From positions 120,628 to 184,627 of the forward strand of contig NZ_FNGH01000011.1 in NCBI RefSeq assembly GCF_900102875.1: 64,000 nucleotides of DNA, in the 5' to 3' direction. Under the pieces are notes generated by a model. The model ran no database searches. It saw only the letters and a program-made list of their open reading frames with translations, and was not told where the DNA came from. The number at the start of each line of letters is the position of its first letter. Position 1 is the stretch's first letter. This stretch comes from Franzmannia pantelleriensis. Lineage in GTDB: Bacteria > Pseudomonadota > Gammaproteobacteria > Pseudomonadales > Halomonadaceae. Shown here one piece after another: positions 48,233 through 59,230 of the stretch. The position numbers and the translations under genes are program-made.

Positions 48233-48559
48233 TTACACAGTGAAGCTTTCGCCGCAGCCGCACTGGTCCTTGACGTTGGGATTGTTGAAGCGAAAGAAGC
48301 GGTTGAGCCCTTCCGAGACATAGTCGACTTCGCTACCGTCAAGCATCTCCAGCGCCTCCGGGGCGACGAACACGCGGACGCCGTGCTCCTCGAAGGACAC
48401 GTCGTTGGCGGCGGCCTCGTCGGCGAAGTCGAGCACGTAGCTGTAGCCCGAGCAGCCGCTGGGCTTGACCGTGACGCGCAGGCCAAGGCCCTGACCACGC
48501 TCCTCCAGCACCTGCTGGATCTGCTGGGCGGCGGCGGTAGTGATCGAGAGATGGGCCAT
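48233..48559 (-). CDS. iscA: A-type iron-sulfur carrier protein (IscA family)
   Basis: This 108-residue protein has the three A-type cysteines: one in PSGCSGYSY and two in CGCGES near the end. It carries Fe-S clusters or iron to target proteins. It is encoded 70 bases after iscS, with no room for iscU between them. It could equally be named for SufA or ErpA; the isc name is used because of its neighbours. Confidence 0.9.
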   Translation of the reverse strand: MAHLSITTAAAQQIQQVLEERGQGLGLRVTVKPSGCSGYSYVLDFADEAAANDVSFEEHGVRVFVAPEALEMLDGSEVDYVSEGLNRFFRFNNPNVKDQCGCGESFTV

Positions 48560-48629
48560 GATATTGCCTCCTTGAGAAACGCTGCCGGATGGCAGTCACT
48601 CTAGCATAAGGGTGTCGGCGACTTGCCGC

Positions 48630-49778
48630 TCAGCGGCGCAGCGCGGTGATAGCGTGGCGAAGCTCCTGGATTGCGGTATCCACGTCCTCGCGCTGGGTGA
48701 AGCGCCCGAAGCTGAAGCGCAGCGAAGCCAGAGCCCGAGAGCGCGGTACGCCGATGCCCTTCAATACGTATGACGGCTCGACGCTGGCCGAGTTGCATGC
48801 CGAGCCGGTTGAGATCGCCAGGTGGCGCAGCGCCATCAGCAGCGACTCGCCGTCGACGCCGTCGAACGCCAGGTTGACGATATTGGGTACCGCCACCTCG
48901 ACGGCAGTATTGCGATGTACGCCGTCGAGGTCGGCGAGACCGGCCAGGAACCGGTCGCGTAGTTCGGTGATATGGCGCTGGTCATCCTCGCCCTCGGCGC
49001 TGGCCAGGGCGAAGGCCTCGCCCATGCCGGCGATCTGATGAGTGGCCAGGGTGCCCGAGCGCATGCCGCGCTCGTGACCACCGCCGTGAATCAGCGCGTC
49101 GAGTCGAATATCCGGGCTGCGGCGGACATAGAGCGCGCCGACGCCCTTGGGCCCGTAGAGCTTGTGCGCCGACAGCGACAGCAGGTCGATGCCCATGGCA
49201 CTGACGTCCAGCGGTAGCTTGCCGGCGGCCTGGGCGGCATCGACGTGGAAGACGGCGCCGTGGGCGTGGCTGACCTCGGCCAGTGCGGCCAGGTCGTTGA
49301 TCACGCCGAGCTCGTTATTGACCGCCATCAGCGACACCAGCACGGTGTCGTCGCGCAGCGCCTCGGCCAGCTGGGTGGGCGTGATTCGTCCGTCGGGCTG
49401 CGGATCGAGCCAGGTCACCTCGAATCCCTCGGCTTCCAGCGCCTTGGCGGTGTCGACCACTGCCTTATGTTCGATGCGCGAGGTCACCAGATGACTGCCG
49501 CGGGCGCGATTGGCGCGCATGAAGCCAATCAGTGCCAGATTATCGGCCTCGGTGGCGCCGCTGGTCCAGACGACCTCGCGCGGGTCGGCATTCAGCAGGT
49601 CGGCGACCTGACGGCGCGCGCCCTCGACCGCCTGCTCCGCCAGCCAGCCGAGCATGTGGCTGCGCGAGGCGGGGTTGGCGAAGGTGCCGTCCTGCGTCAA
49701 GTGACGGGCCATGACCTCAGCGACACGGGGGTCGACCGGGGTGGTGGCGGCATAATCGAGATAGACCGGCGTGTTCAT
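48630..49778 (-). CDS. iscS: cysteine desulfurase (IscS-like)
   Basis: This 382-residue PLP enzyme takes sulfur from cysteine. [13 protein letters not shown] opens it, the PLP lysine lies in [12 protein letters not shown], and the mobile-loop cysteine in [18 protein letters not shown]. It is about 20 residues shorter than E. coli IscS: it ends at ITALRR and lacks the C-terminal tail that contacts IscU. That fits the absence of iscU here. Confidence 0.92.
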   Translation of the reverse strand: MNTPVYLDYAATTPVDPRVAEVMARHLTQDGTFANPASRSHMLGWLAEQAVEGARRQVADLLNADPREVVWTSGATEADNLALIGFMRANRARGSHLVTSRIEHKAVVDTAKALEAEGFEVTWLDPQPDGRITPTQLAEALRDDTVLVSLMAVNNELGVINDLAALAEVSHAHGAVFHVDAAQAAGKLPLDVSAMGIDLLSLSAHKLYGPKGVGALYVRRSPDIRLDALIHGGGHERGMRSGTLATHQIAGMGEAFALASAEGEDDQRHITELRDRFLAGLADLDGVHRNTAVEVAVPNIVNLAFDGVDGESLLMALRHLAISTGSACNSASVEPSYVLKGIGVPRSRALASLRFSFGRFTQREDVDTAIQELRHAITALRR

Positions 49779-49827
49779 GAGGCGGTGACTTCACTGGTAA
49801 CGGTAGCGGAGCGGCATGACATGGCGC

Positions 49828-50298
49828 TCAAGAGGGCGACACCGCAATGGTGGCGTCATCGGTGCGGCGCCGCTGGCGTGCGGCGATATGCTGCACTTCG
49901 TGGCGCTCGACCAGGGTGCCGAGGGTGATGCCGTCGAGAAAGCCGTGAATCTCCTGAGACAGCTCGCACCACAGGTGGTGAGTCAGGCAGATATCGCCGC
50001 GCTGACAGTCGGAAAGCCCCTGGCAGCGGGTGGCATCCACCGACTCGTTGACGGCATCGATGACCCGCGCCACCGAGATATCGGCCGGCGACTGGGCCAG
50101 CTGATAACCGCCGCCGGGGCCGCGTACGCTCTTGACCAGCTGGGCGCGGCGCAGGCGGGCAAACAGCTGCTCGAGATACGACAGCGAGATCTCTTGGCGC
50201 TTGGAAATCTCGGCCAGGCAGGTCGGCCCCTGCCTGGCGTTGAGTGCCAGGTCGAGCATCGCGGTGACGGCGTAGCGTCCTTTGGTGGTCAAGCGCAT
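49828..50298 (-). CDS. iscR: Rrf2 family iron-sulfur regulator IscR
   Basis: This 156-residue regulator senses cluster supply with a 2Fe-2S cluster. Ligands C92, C98, C104 and H107 ([16 protein letters not shown]) match E. coli numbering. The winged helix ([28 protein letters not shown]) is intact. It heads the isc transcript and likely represses its own promoter at 50336-50365. Confidence 0.95.
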   Translation of the reverse strand: MRLTTKGRYAVTAMLDLALNARQGPTCLAEISKRQEISLSYLEQLFARLRRAQLVKSVRGPGGGYQLAQSPADISVARVIDAVNESVDATRCQGLSDCQRGDICLTHHLWCELSQEIHGFLDGITLGTLVERHEVQHIAARQRRRTDDATIAVSPS

Positions 50299-50335
50299 AG
50301 GGGCATCGCAGCCTGATGGCGGATCGCAAAGCGCC

Positions 50336-50365
50336 ATTATGGGAAAAACCCAGCGCCCCGGTCAA
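50336..50365 (-). promoter_or_regulatory. sigma-70 promoter for iscR
   Basis: On the minus strand TTGACC and CATAAT are 18 bases apart, 38 bases upstream of the iscR start. The -35 box lies in the loop of the cysE terminator and the spacer contains its T-tract. Confidence 0.7.
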
Positions 50366-50394
50366 CTTTAGCCGCTGCCCGGGGTCAGCGCTGG
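50344..50394 (-). terminator. cysE terminator overlapping the iscR promoter
   Basis: On the minus strand CCAGCG and CCCCGG pair with CCGGGG and CGCTGG, followed by GTTTTT. The cysE stop codon (50385-50387) lies in the bulge of the upstream arm. Confidence 0.75.
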
Positions 50395-51224
50395 TTACCG
50401 TCCTCCCTGGATGACGGCTTGTCGCGCGGCGGGCAGCAGCTGTCGACGTCGTCGAGAATCTCGGCGAAGTCCTCGTCGCGCAGCTCCGGCAGGTGGCCGT
50501 CGCGGTAGCTGGCGTCGAGTTTGCGCAGGGTGCCGCACATCTGCTCGATGCGCTCATCGACGGCGTGCATATGGTCGAGCATCGCCTGCATCGAGCGCGC
50601 CACCGGGTCGGGCATGTCCTGGCTGACACCGTAGGCATCGAAGCCGAATTTCTGGCAGATCGCTTCACGGCGTGCCGGATCAACGTCGAGCACGGCTTCG
50701 ACATCGGGGTCGGCGCGCTTGACGACCTTGCCGGGAATGCCGACCACCGTGGCGCCGGGCGGCACCTCCTTGGTGACCACTGCATTGGAGCCGACCTTGG
50801 CGCCGGCACCGACGGTAAACGGCCCCAGGATCTTGGCGCCGGCACCGACGATCACGCCGTCGCCCAGGGTTGGGTGGCGCTTGCCCTTGCTCCAACTGGT
50901 GCCGCCCAGGGTCACGCCCTGGTAGAGGGTGACGTCGTCGCCAACCAGTGCGGTCTCGCCAATCACCACGCCCATGCCGTGGTCGATGAAGAAGCGCCGA
51001 CCGATGGTCGCACCGGGGTGGATCTCGATGCCGGTCAGCCAGCGCGAGAAGGTCGACAGGGTGCGCGCCAGCCACTTGAGGTTCTTGCGCCACAGCCAGT
51101 GGCCGCAGCGATGCAGCAGCAGGGCGTGCAGGCCGGGGTAGTTGGTCAGCACTTCGAGGAAGTTGCGCGCCGCGGGATCGCGGGCGAATACGCTGTTGAT
51201 GTCTTCACGCAGTCGGGCAAACAT
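50385..51224 (-). CDS. cysE: serine O-acetyltransferase
   Basis: This 279-residue enzyme makes O-acetylserine for cysteine synthesis. The left-handed beta-helix hexapeptide repeats span about 65-180 ([30 protein letters not shown]). The substrate-binding His and Asp appear in FFIDHGMG. The N-terminal helical part is short, as in the EpsC-like form. A C-terminal extension of about 80 residues contains a Cys-Cys pair near the end. Supply of cysteine beside the iscS gene makes functional sense. Confidence 0.94.
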   Translation of the reverse strand: MFARLREDINSVFARDPAARNFLEVLTNYPGLHALLLHRCGHWLWRKNLKWLARTLSTFSRWLTGIEIHPGATIGRRFFIDHGMGVVIGETALVGDDVTLYQGVTLGGTSWSKGKRHPTLGDGVIVGAGAKILGPFTVGAGAKVGSNAVVTKEVPPGATVVGIPGKVVKRADPDVEAVLDVDPARREAICQKFGFDAYGVSQDMPDPVARSMQAMLDHMHAVDERIEQMCGTLRKLDASYRDGHLPELRDEDFAEILDDVDSCCPPRDKPSSREDGNQR

Positions 51225-51327
51225 GCGGCAATCCTTGAATGACGGTGAGCCGGTCGCGCAAGCGCGATCATTGGCGTCTAGGTTCATTATTGGGGTGGGC
51301 TCGGCCCCCTGCAAGGCAGCGCGCAGG

Positions 51328-52104
51328 CTAGCCCCGCGGGGGCTCGCTACAGCGCTTTTGCACCGCGCTGAGCATGCCGCGCAGGATGTTGACTTCCATC
51401 TGGTCGGGGCGCGCGCGGAGATAGAGACGCCGCAGCCGTGCCATCAGATGGCGCGGCTTGGCCGGGTCGTGGAACTCGACATCGATCAGCACTCGCTCGA
51501 GGTGCTCGAAGAAGCGCTCGAGATCGGCGTGACTGGCCGGTGGGTTGTCCCAGGCCACGCCAAACGGCTGGTCCTGCTCGGTGACCTCGGGCGCCTCGCT
51601 GTGCTCGGCAGCGAGCCACGCCAGGCGACACTCGTAGGACAGCACCTGCACCGCGGTGACCAGGTTGAGCGAGCTGAAGTCGGGGTTGGAGGGGATGTGC
51701 ACGTGGGCGTGGCAGCGCTGCAGCTCGGCATTGGTCAGGCCGCTGTCCTCGCGGCCGAACACCAGCGCTACCCGGGCGCCCTCGCCGGCCAGCTCACTGG
51801 GCAAGCGCTCGCCGAGCTGACGCGGTGTCAGCATCGGCCACGGCAGGGTGCGCGAGCGGGCGCTGGCCCCCACCACCAGGCTGCAGTCCCCCACTGCGTC
51901 CTCAAGAGACTCGACGCAGCGCGCCGCGGCAAGAATAGTATCGGCGCCGGAGGCACGCGAAATCGCCTCCGCCGAGCGGTGTTCACTGCGCGGTGCCACC
52001 AGCACCAGATCGGCGAGCCCCATGTTCTTCATGGCACGCGCGGTGCCGCCGAGATTGCCGGGGTGACTGGTGCCGATCAGCACGATGCGGATGGAGTCGA
52101 GCAT
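51328..52104 (-). CDS. trmJ: tRNA (cytidine/uridine-2'-O)-methyltransferase TrmJ
   Basis: This 258-residue SPOUT enzyme methylates the 2' oxygen of nucleotide 32 in tRNA. Motif 1 is [17 protein letters not shown]. The knot region contains [16 protein letters not shown] and [17 protein letters not shown]. The C-terminal helical extension is present. It is divergent from the suhB-like gene, the same pairing as in Pseudomonas. Confidence 0.95.
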   Translation of the reverse strand: MLDSIRIVLIGTSHPGNLGGTARAMKNMGLADLVLVAPRSEHRSAEAISRASGADTILAAARCVESLEDAVGDCSLVVGASARSRTLPWPMLTPRQLGERLPSELAGEGARVALVFGREDSGLTNAELQRCHAHVHIPSNPDFSSLNLVTAVQVLSYECRLAWLAAEHSEAPEVTEQDQPFGVAWDNPPASHADLERFFEHLERVLIDVEFHDPAKPRHLMARLRRLYLRARPDQMEVNILRGMLSAVQKRCSEPPRG

Positions 52105-52322
52105 GGGGAGCCTTGGCGATGGTTGAGCGAGTGCGCGAGGCGCTGCATTGCGGCCGCCTAGTTTAGCATGGGCGCGACGCACTGCGCAGGCCGCGGCGGT
52201 GGAGATGGCCCCCGGTGGCGCTTTCTGCTAGCATGCGCGGCGTCGCCCGTCAGCCTTTGCCTCACCGCGGCTCAATCGTGCAACACGTTCTTTAACATCT
52301 ACCGACTCCTCAAGGCCCGATC

Positions 52323-53117
52323 ATGCATCCGATGGTCCAATTCGGGTTGCGCGCTGCGCGCAGCGCCGCCGAACAGTTTCTGCGCATTCGTGAGCGTATC
52401 GAGAACGCTCACGAAGAACACAATCTCGAGCGTCTGTTGGAAGACACCGCTCGCAACGCCGAGACCCTAATTGCCCGTCAGCTGGCGCGGGGTTACCCGC
52501 AGCACGGCATCTCAGGCCGCTACACCCCCTACCGTGAAGGCGAGGGTGAAGGCCGCGACGTGCACTGGGTGATCGAACCCTTTCACGGCTACTCCAACCT
52601 CAGCGTGGCTAGCGCCGGCTTCGCGCTGTCGCTGGTGTGTCTGGTCAAGGGACGTCCCGAGCATGCAGTGGTGATCTGCCCGTTCAGCGATGATGAGTAC
52701 CTGGCCAGCCGCGGTCGCGGCGCCCAGTACAACGGCAAGCGTATCCGCGTGCCGAAGACCTCGGCAATCGGCGGTGCACGTATCGCCATGAGCCTGCCCG
52801 AGAGCTGGCTGCGCCCGCGCCAGCTGCCGGCCTACCTGACGCTGATCCAGCAGCTTGGTCCGCAGATCGAAGTGCAGCGTGCCACCGGCAGTGGCCTGCT
52901 GGACATCGCCGAACTGGCTTCCGGCCGTGCCGATGCTGTCTTCGTGCTGGGCCTCGAGGAGCAGGACAAGCTGGTTGGCACGCTACTGCTCAAGGAGGCC
53001 GGCGCGCTGATGGGCAGCCTTGACGGTCGCCCCAGCGTCGAAACAGAAGGCCAGCTGATGGCCGCCAGCCCGCGCCTTTACAAGGCGCTGGTGCAGCAGC
53101 TGGCACCGCATTTCTAA
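52323..53117 (+). CDS. suhB: SuhB homologue (inositol monophosphatase family) with degenerate active site
   Basis: This 264-residue protein aligns end to end with E. coli SuhB (start MHPMVQFGLRAARSA, later GRGAQYNGKRIR and RATGSGLLDIAELASGRADA). The metal-binding residues are mostly lost. The usual WVIDPLDGTTN reads WVIEPFHGYSN, so the two aspartates are E85 and H88. The upstream glutamate pair is replaced by R66-Y67, and WDxAAG reads Q214-D215-KLVG. It is therefore unlikely to be a phosphatase. E. coli SuhB has a separate role in rRNA antitermination with NusA, and this may be the role retained. Position beside trmJ supports orthology. Confidence 0.88.
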   Translation: MHPMVQFGLRAARSAAEQFLRIRERIENAHEEHNLERLLEDTARNAETLIARQLARGYPQHGISGRYTPYREGEGEGRDVHWVIEPFHGYSNLSVASAGFALSLVCLVKGRPEHAVVICPFSDDEYLASRGRGAQYNGKRIRVPKTSAIGGARIAMSLPESWLRPRQLPAYLTLIQQLGPQIEVQRATGSGLLDIAELASGRADAVFVLGLEEQDKLVGTLLLKEAGALMGSLDGRPSVETEGQLMAASPRLYKALVQQLAPHF

Positions 53118-53152
53118 GTAAGCGCAGAGCGCCCAGCGCCCAGCACCAAACG

Positions 53153-53189
53153 AAAACCCCCGTCGGATCGAATCCGGCGGGGGTTTTTT
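53153..53189. terminator. bidirectional terminator between suhB and secF
   Basis: AAAACCCCCG and CGGGGGTTTTTT flank a stem that continues through CGGA/TCCG with one G-T pair. The T-run on the plus strand and the A-run on the other side allow termination in both directions. Confidence 0.92.
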
Positions 53190-53237
53190 GTGGGCACGCG
53201 GGAGTTGTCGTTAGCATCTTGCGGCGCACGGCGCTCG

Positions 53238-54155
53238 CTAGGGCAACTGCTCTTCGCCCTCTTCCTCGGGGTCTTCCTTCTTGGCCGGGATCAGGTCCTG
53301 GCGCTGCAGCTTGACCATCAGCAGCAGGGCGGCCGCCACGTAGATCGACGAGAAGGTACCGACTACGACGCCAATGATCAGGGCGATCGAGAAGTAGTGG
53401 ATCATGTCGCCGCCGAGCAGCAGCAGCGCGATCAGCACCAGCAAGGTGGTACCAGACGTCGCCAGCGTGCGCGACAGGGTCATGTTGATGGCTTCGTTGA
53501 AGATCGCCGGCATATCGTCGATACGTGACTTGCGTATCGTCTCGCGGATGCGGTCGTAGACCACGATGGTATCGTTCAGCGAGTAGCCGATCACCGCCAG
53601 CAGCGCGGCCAGCACGGTAAGATCGAAGTCGAGTTGAAATAGCGAGAACACCCCGACCACGATGATCACGTCGTGGACCAGTGCCAGCAGTGCGCCGATG
53701 GCGAACTTGTACTGGAAGCGGAAGGCGACGTAGAGCATCACGATGCCGAGGGCCACCAGCATGCCCATGCCGCTCTGGTCGCGCAGTTGCTCGCCGACCT
53801 GGGCGCCGACGAACTCGGCGCGGATCAGCTCGACCTCGGCGCCGTCGCCGCGCAGCAGGCTGACCACCTGCTGGCCGACGTCGGGGTCGAAGTCCTGCTG
53901 CAGGCGGATCAGGATCTCGTTGGAGGCGCCGAAGGTCTGCACCGAGACGTCGCGGAAGCCTTCACTCTCCAGCGCCTGGCGCACCATGTCCAGCGCTGGG
54001 GCCGTGGCGTAGCGCACCTCGACCAGCGTGCCGCCGGTGAAGTCGAGGCCCAGGTTGAGCTGCTGCACCACCAGCGAGCCGATCGACACCAGCAGCAAGA
54101 CTGCAGAGACGATGAAGGCCAGGCGGCGCTTGCCCATGAAATCGAACTGTCGCAT
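53238..54155 (-). CDS. secF: protein translocase subunit SecF
   Basis: This 305-residue membrane protein has six helices. GLDFTGGTLVEVRY after the first helix and NDTIVVYDRIRE in the fourth loop are SecF signatures. With SecD it uses the proton gradient to pull exported proteins into the periplasm. AGGAG eight bases upstream favours the ATG at 54155 over one at 54170. It lies 11 bases after secD. Confidence 0.96.
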   Translation of the reverse strand: MRQFDFMGKRRLAFIVSAVLLLVSIGSLVVQQLNLGLDFTGGTLVEVRYATAPALDMVRQALESEGFRDVSVQTFGASNEILIRLQQDFDPDVGQQVVSLLRGDGAEVELIRAEFVGAQVGEQLRDQSGMGMLVALGIVMLYVAFRFQYKFAIGALLALVHDVIIVVGVFSLFQLDFDLTVLAALLAVIGYSLNDTIVVYDRIRETIRKSRIDDMPAIFNEAINMTLSRTLATSGTTLLVLIALLLLGGDMIHYFSIALIIGVVVGTFSSIYVAAALLLMVKLQRQDLIPAKKEDPEEEGEEQLP

Positions 54156-54166
54156 CGCGAGGCTCC

Positions 54167-56020
54167 TCATATCCAGATCTTCTTCACCGGCTTGCCGCCG
54201 TAGGTCAGGTTGACCATGGCGCGGGTGACCAGCAGGGCGGTGAACATCGAGGTCATGATGCCCAGTGACAGGGTGACGGCGAAGCCCTTGACCGGCCCGG
54301 TGCCGATCGAGAACAGGATGACCGCCACCAGCAGGGTGGTGATATTGGCGTCGATGATCGAGGTGAAGGCGCGCTCATAGCCGGCATGGATGGCCTGCTG
54401 TACCGACAGGCCGCCGCGTAGCTCTTCGCGTATTCGCTCGAATATCAAGACGTTGGCATCCACTGCCATGCCCAGCGTCAAGACCATGCCGGCGATGCCG
54501 GGCAGGGTCAGGGTGGCGCCGAGCATCGACATTGCCGCCACCAGCAGCGTCAGGTTGATGGTCAAGGCGATATTGGCGATCACCCCGAACACCTTGTAGC
54601 GCACCAGCATGAACAGCACCACCAGCGCCAGGCCGACCATGATCGAGGTCACCCCGCGGTCGATGTTGTCCTGACCGAGGCTGGGGCCGATGGTGCGCTC
54701 CTGCACGAAGTAGATCGGCGCGGCCAGCGAGCCGGAGCGCAGCAGCAGGGCCAGGTCGGCGGCTTCGGTGGGCGAGTCGAGCCCGGTGATGCGGAAGCTG
54801 TTGCCCAGCGCGCTCTGAATGGTGGCCAGGCTGATCAGGCCGCGTTCGGTGTAGGGCTCGCGCACCTCCACCTCTTCACCGTCCTCGATCACCGTGGTGG
54901 TGCGGGTGTTGTGCTCGATGAACAGCACCGCCATGTTGCGACCGATGTTGGTGCGCGTGGCGCGGTTCATCAGGGTACCGCCGGTACCGTCGAGGTTGAT
55001 ATTGACCTGCGGGCGACCGTTCTCATCGAAGCTGCGGTTGGCGTTGGAGACGCTGTCGCCGGTGAGGATCACGTCGCGCATCAGGTCGGCGGTACGCGAC
55101 TCGTCGTTGCGGAAGCTGAACGTCTCGATCTCGTTGTCCGGCGTATCGGGGCGCGCCTCGAGGCGAAACTCGAGGTTGGCGGTGGCCCCCACCACGCGCT
55201 TGGCGGCGGCAGTGTCCTGCACGCCGGGCAGTTCGACCACGATACGATCAGGGCCCTGACGCTGCACCATCGGCTCGGCCACGCCGAGTTCGTCGACGCG
55301 ATTGCGCAGGGTGGTCAGGTTCTGGTTGACCGCATAGTCCTGCAGCTCGTTGACCGCCTGGTCGGTCATGGTCATCACCAGGCTGGCGCCGCGGCCGTCG
55401 CCCTGGTTGCTGTAGTCGAAGTCGGGGAATTCGCGACTGATCAGGGTGCGGGCGCGGTCGCGGTCTTCATCGTTGATGAAGGTCAGCGTCAGGTCGCGGC
55501 CGTCAATCTCGGTGTTGCGGTAGCGGATCCGCTCGCCGCGCAGCATCTCGCGCATGGCACTGGCGTTGACCTCGAGACGCTGCTCCACGGCGGCGTCCAT
55601 GTCGACCTCGAGCAGGAAGTGCACCCCGCCGCGCAGGTCGAGACCCAGGGTCATCGGTGAAGCGGCGAAGCTCTGCAGCCACTGCGGCGTGGATTCGGCG
55701 AGATTGATGGCGATCACATAGTCATCGTCATCCAGAATGTCGCCGATCAGCTCGCGGGCGGCGAGTTGGTCGTCTGCCTCGGCGAGACGGATGAGGACAC
55801 CGTCGTCAGCGACGTCGGTGGCGGAAACGCTGATTCCGGCTTCATCGAGGGCCGACTGGATCTGTGCCAGTCGTTGCTCGCTGAGCGGGGCTTCGCTGCG
55901 GGCGCTGCTGATCTGAACGGCGGGGTCCGCCTGGTACAGATTGGGCAGCGAATAGATCAGGCCCACAACGAGCACGAGAAGTATGAGCAGATACTTCCAC
56001 AGGGGATATCGGTTGAGCAT
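54167..56020 (-). CDS. secD: protein translocase subunit SecD
   Basis: This 617-residue protein has an N-terminal helix, a large periplasmic P1 domain and five more helices. GLDLRGGVHFLLEVD, the ANLEFRLEAR strand, LPGIAGMVLTLGMAVDANVLI and FERIREELR are canonical. The length matches the E. coli protein. It works as a heterodimer with SecF. Confidence 0.97.
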   Translation of the reverse strand: MLNRYPLWKYLLILLVLVVGLIYSLPNLYQADPAVQISSARSEAPLSEQRLAQIQSALDEAGISVSATDVADDGVLIRLAEADDQLAARELIGDILDDDDYVIAINLAESTPQWLQSFAASPMTLGLDLRGGVHFLLEVDMDAAVEQRLEVNASAMREMLRGERIRYRNTEIDGRDLTLTFINDEDRDRARTLISREFPDFDYSNQGDGRGASLVMTMTDQAVNELQDYAVNQNLTTLRNRVDELGVAEPMVQRQGPDRIVVELPGVQDTAAAKRVVGATANLEFRLEARPDTPDNEIETFSFRNDESRTADLMRDVILTGDSVSNANRSFDENGRPQVNINLDGTGGTLMNRATRTNIGRNMAVLFIEHNTRTTTVIEDGEEVEVREPYTERGLISLATIQSALGNSFRITGLDSPTEAADLALLLRSGSLAAPIYFVQERTIGPSLGQDNIDRGVTSIMVGLALVVLFMLVRYKVFGVIANIALTINLTLLVAAMSMLGATLTLPGIAGMVLTLGMAVDANVLIFERIREELRGGLSVQQAIHAGYERAFTSIIDANITTLLVAVILFSIGTGPVKGFAVTLSLGIMTSMFTALLVTRAMVNLTYGGKPVKKIWI

Positions 56021-56102
56021 GCAGGCCCTGCCTTGTAGCTGACTGACGGCGACGCTGACGCAGTGACGTGGCGTGTACCAGAAGGGTTCGGCGCTTGGAC
56101 AG

Positions 56103-56136
56103 ACGCCGCGCCCGGGGGTTCGCCCGGACGCGGCGT
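56103..56136 (-). other. hairpin between yajC and secD
   Basis: A 14-base arm (ACGCCGCGCCCGGG) pairs with CCCGGACGCGGCGT, with one mismatch and a six-base loop. No T-run follows. It could set the ratio of YajC to SecDF. Confidence 0.5.
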
Positions 56137-56155
56137 GTGGTCACTGCCCCGCAAA

Positions 56156-56488
56156 TCAGATGGACTTGAGGGTGCCCTTGGGCAGCACGGCAGCCACGGC
56201 GTTCTTTTGAACGTTGATCTCGGTGCCTTCGGCGACTTCCATGGAGAAGAATTCGCTGTCGTCGCTGACCTTGGTGATACGGCCTAGCACACCGCCGCCG
56301 ATCACCACTTCATCGCCCTTGGAGAGGCTCGAGACCAGCTGCTTGTGCTGCTTGGCACGCTTGGCCTGCGGACGCCACAGCAGGAAGTAGAAGATGGCCA
56401 CGAAACCGACCAGCATGATGATCTGGGCCATACCGCCACCGGCGGCGCCGCCTTCGGCATAGGCCGGCGAGATGAAGAAGTCCAGCAT
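56156..56488 (-). CDS. yajC: Sec accessory protein YajC
   Basis: This 110-residue single-span protein has its helix at about 21-40 (IIMLVGFVAIFYFLLWRPQ) followed by KRAKQHKQLVSSLSKGDEVV, the conserved cytoplasmic stretch. It binds SecDF. The N-terminus resembles a signal anchor. Order tgt-yajC-secD-secF is standard. Confidence 0.95.
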   Translation of the reverse strand: MLDFFISPAYAEGGAAGGGMAQIIMLVGFVAIFYFLLWRPQAKRAKQHKQLVSSLSKGDEVVIGGGVLGRITKVSDDSEFFSMEVAEGTEINVQKNAVAAVLPKGTLKSI

Positions 56489-56541
56489 GAGACGTTATCT
56501 CCTGAGAAACGAAAGGTTACGACAAGGGTTAGCGCGCCGCG

Positions 56542-57717
<1,176 letters not shown>

Positions 57718-57724
57718 TTACGGG

Positions 57725-58765
57725 TCAGGAACTCTCGCGGGTTAAAAACATGGCATCGCCGTAGCTGAAGAAGGCGTAGCGCTCGGCCACCGCCTCGCGG
57801 TAGGCCGCCATCATGGTGTCATAGCCGGTAAAGGACGATACCAGCATCAGCAGCGTCGACTCCGGCAGGTGGAAGTTGGTGATCAGCGCATCGACGCACT
57901 GCCACGCATAGCCGGGGTAGATGAAGATATCGGTCTCGCCGCGATAGGGCGCGATCTCGCCGCTGCCGCTCTTCTGGCACGCCGACTCCAGGCAGCGCAC
58001 GCTGGTGGTGCCCACCGCGATCACCCGCCGGCCGGCGGCGCGGGCGGCTTGCACCTTGGCACAGGCGGACTCGTCGACCTCGATCCACTCGCTGTGCATA
58101 TGATGGTCGCGAATATCGTCGGCGCGCACCGGCTGGAAGGTGCCGGCGCCGACATGCAGGGTCACGAAGGCGCTCTCCACGCCCTTCTCGGCCAGAGCCT
58201 CGAGCAGCGGCTCATCGAAGTGCAGCCCCGCGGTGGGCGCGGCCACCGCGCCATCGCGACGGGCATAGACGGTCTGGTAGCGCTCTCGGTCGTTGAGCTC
58301 GTCCTCGCGGGTGATATAAGGCGGCAGCGGCATATGACCGTGGCGCTCGAGCAGCGTGATCATCGGCGTATCGCCCAGGAAACGCAGCTCGAACAGCGCG
58401 TCGCGGCGGCCCTCGACCACCGCGCGCACATCGCCCTCGAAGATCAGCTCGGTGCCCGGCTTGGGCGACTTGCTGGAGCGGATGTGCGCCAGGCCGCGGT
58501 GCGCATCCAGCGGACGCTCGAGGAGCATCTCGACCTTGCCGCCGCTGGCCTTGTGGCCGTGGAGGCGTGCCGGAATCACCCGGGTGTCGTTGAATACCAG
58601 CAGGTCGCCGGGCTCGAGCAGTTCCAGCAGGTCGGGAAAGCGGCGGTGGCTGAGCGCCCCGCTGGCACCGTCGACGCACAGCAGGCGACAGTCGCTGCGC
58701 TGCTCGGAGGGATAGCGAGCGATCAGCTCCTCGGGGAGGTCGTAATGGAAATCGGCACGCAGCAT
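57725..58765 (-). CDS. queA: S-adenosylmethionine:tRNA ribosyltransferase-isomerase
   Basis: This 346-residue enzyme transfers ribose from SAM to preQ1 to make epoxyqueuosine. It shows [39 protein letters not shown] and [14 protein letters not shown]. The start at 58765 ([19 protein letters not shown]) aligns with the family; 58774 is also possible. With tgt it provides queuosine modification. Confidence 0.95.
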   Translation of the reverse strand: MLRADFHYDLPEELIARYPSEQRSDCRLLCVDGASGALSHRRFPDLLELLEPGDLLVFNDTRVIPARLHGHKASGGKVEMLLERPLDAHRGLAHIRSSKSPKPGTELIFEGDVRAVVEGRRDALFELRFLGDTPMITLLERHGHMPLPPYITREDELNDRERYQTVYARRDGAVAAPTAGLHFDEPLLEALAEKGVESAFVTLHVGAGTFQPVRADDIRDHHMHSEWIEVDESACAKVQAARAAGRRVIAVGTTSVRCLESACQKSGSGEIAPYRGETDIFIYPGYAWQCVDALITNFHLPESTLLMLVSSFTGYDTMMAAYREAVAERYAFFSYGDAMFLTRESS

Positions 58766-58881
58766 GAAGGCCATGACTCGCAGTGATAGTGGCATCGATA
58801 CCTTGCCCACAGCCGCCGACTCGACCGCCTGGACAAGCGGCACAGGATACCCGGTTCATCGCGCAAAGTCAGGCCGCCCGA

Positions 58882-58909
58882 TTGACCTGCCAAGCGGCCC
58901 ACGTATAAT
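58882..58909 (+). promoter_or_regulatory. consensus promoter for tRNA-Leu
   Basis: TTGACC and a perfect TATAAT are 16 bases apart, and the tRNA begins 12 bases after the -10 box. The GC-rich GCATCGCGCGTT between them resembles the discriminator of stringently controlled stable-RNA promoters. Confidence 0.85.
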
Positions 58910-58921
58910 GCATCGCGCGTT

Positions 58922-59008
58922 GCCGGCGTGGCGGAATTGGTAGACGCAGCGGATTCAAAATCCGCCGGGTGCAAGCCCTTGTCGGTTCGAGTCCGACCGC
59001 CGGTACCA
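58922..59008 (+). tRNA. tRNA-Leu (anticodon CAA), CCA encoded
   Basis: The 87-base gene folds as a type II tRNA. The acceptor GCCGGCG pairs with CGCCGGT (a G-T pair at the end). The anticodon stem GGATT/AATCC presents CAA in the loop TTCAAAA. A long variable arm GCCGGGTGCAAGCCCTT follows. The T arm is GTCGG-TTCGAGT-CCGAC. The 3' ACCA is encoded. The tRNA reads UUG. Confidence 0.95.
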
Positions 59009-59230
59009 ACTAAAACAAGCCTTTAGCGGTTCCTTCCTTGGCTTGAGCCCTTCTGAATTTTTGTCGTTGTCTACAAGTTGCCTACGCTGCTTTTGTAACC
59101 GCGCGATGCATTTGGCACAGTCTTACCTTCTCCAAGTGAAACGTCAGACTGCCCCGGTCGGTGCACCGTTGAGGAGTCGATGGCTTGTTCCTGTGAGAGT
59201 TATTCGATGACAATTGTTCCAGCGGGCGAC

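Noticed and set aside
59009..59230. A small gene or attachment repeat after tRNA-Leu
   Set aside because: Short frames here have no ribosome site or recognisable product, and no second copy of the tRNA 3' end is visible. CAAGCC/GGCTTG at about 59016-59045 could be a weak terminator but is too short to call.
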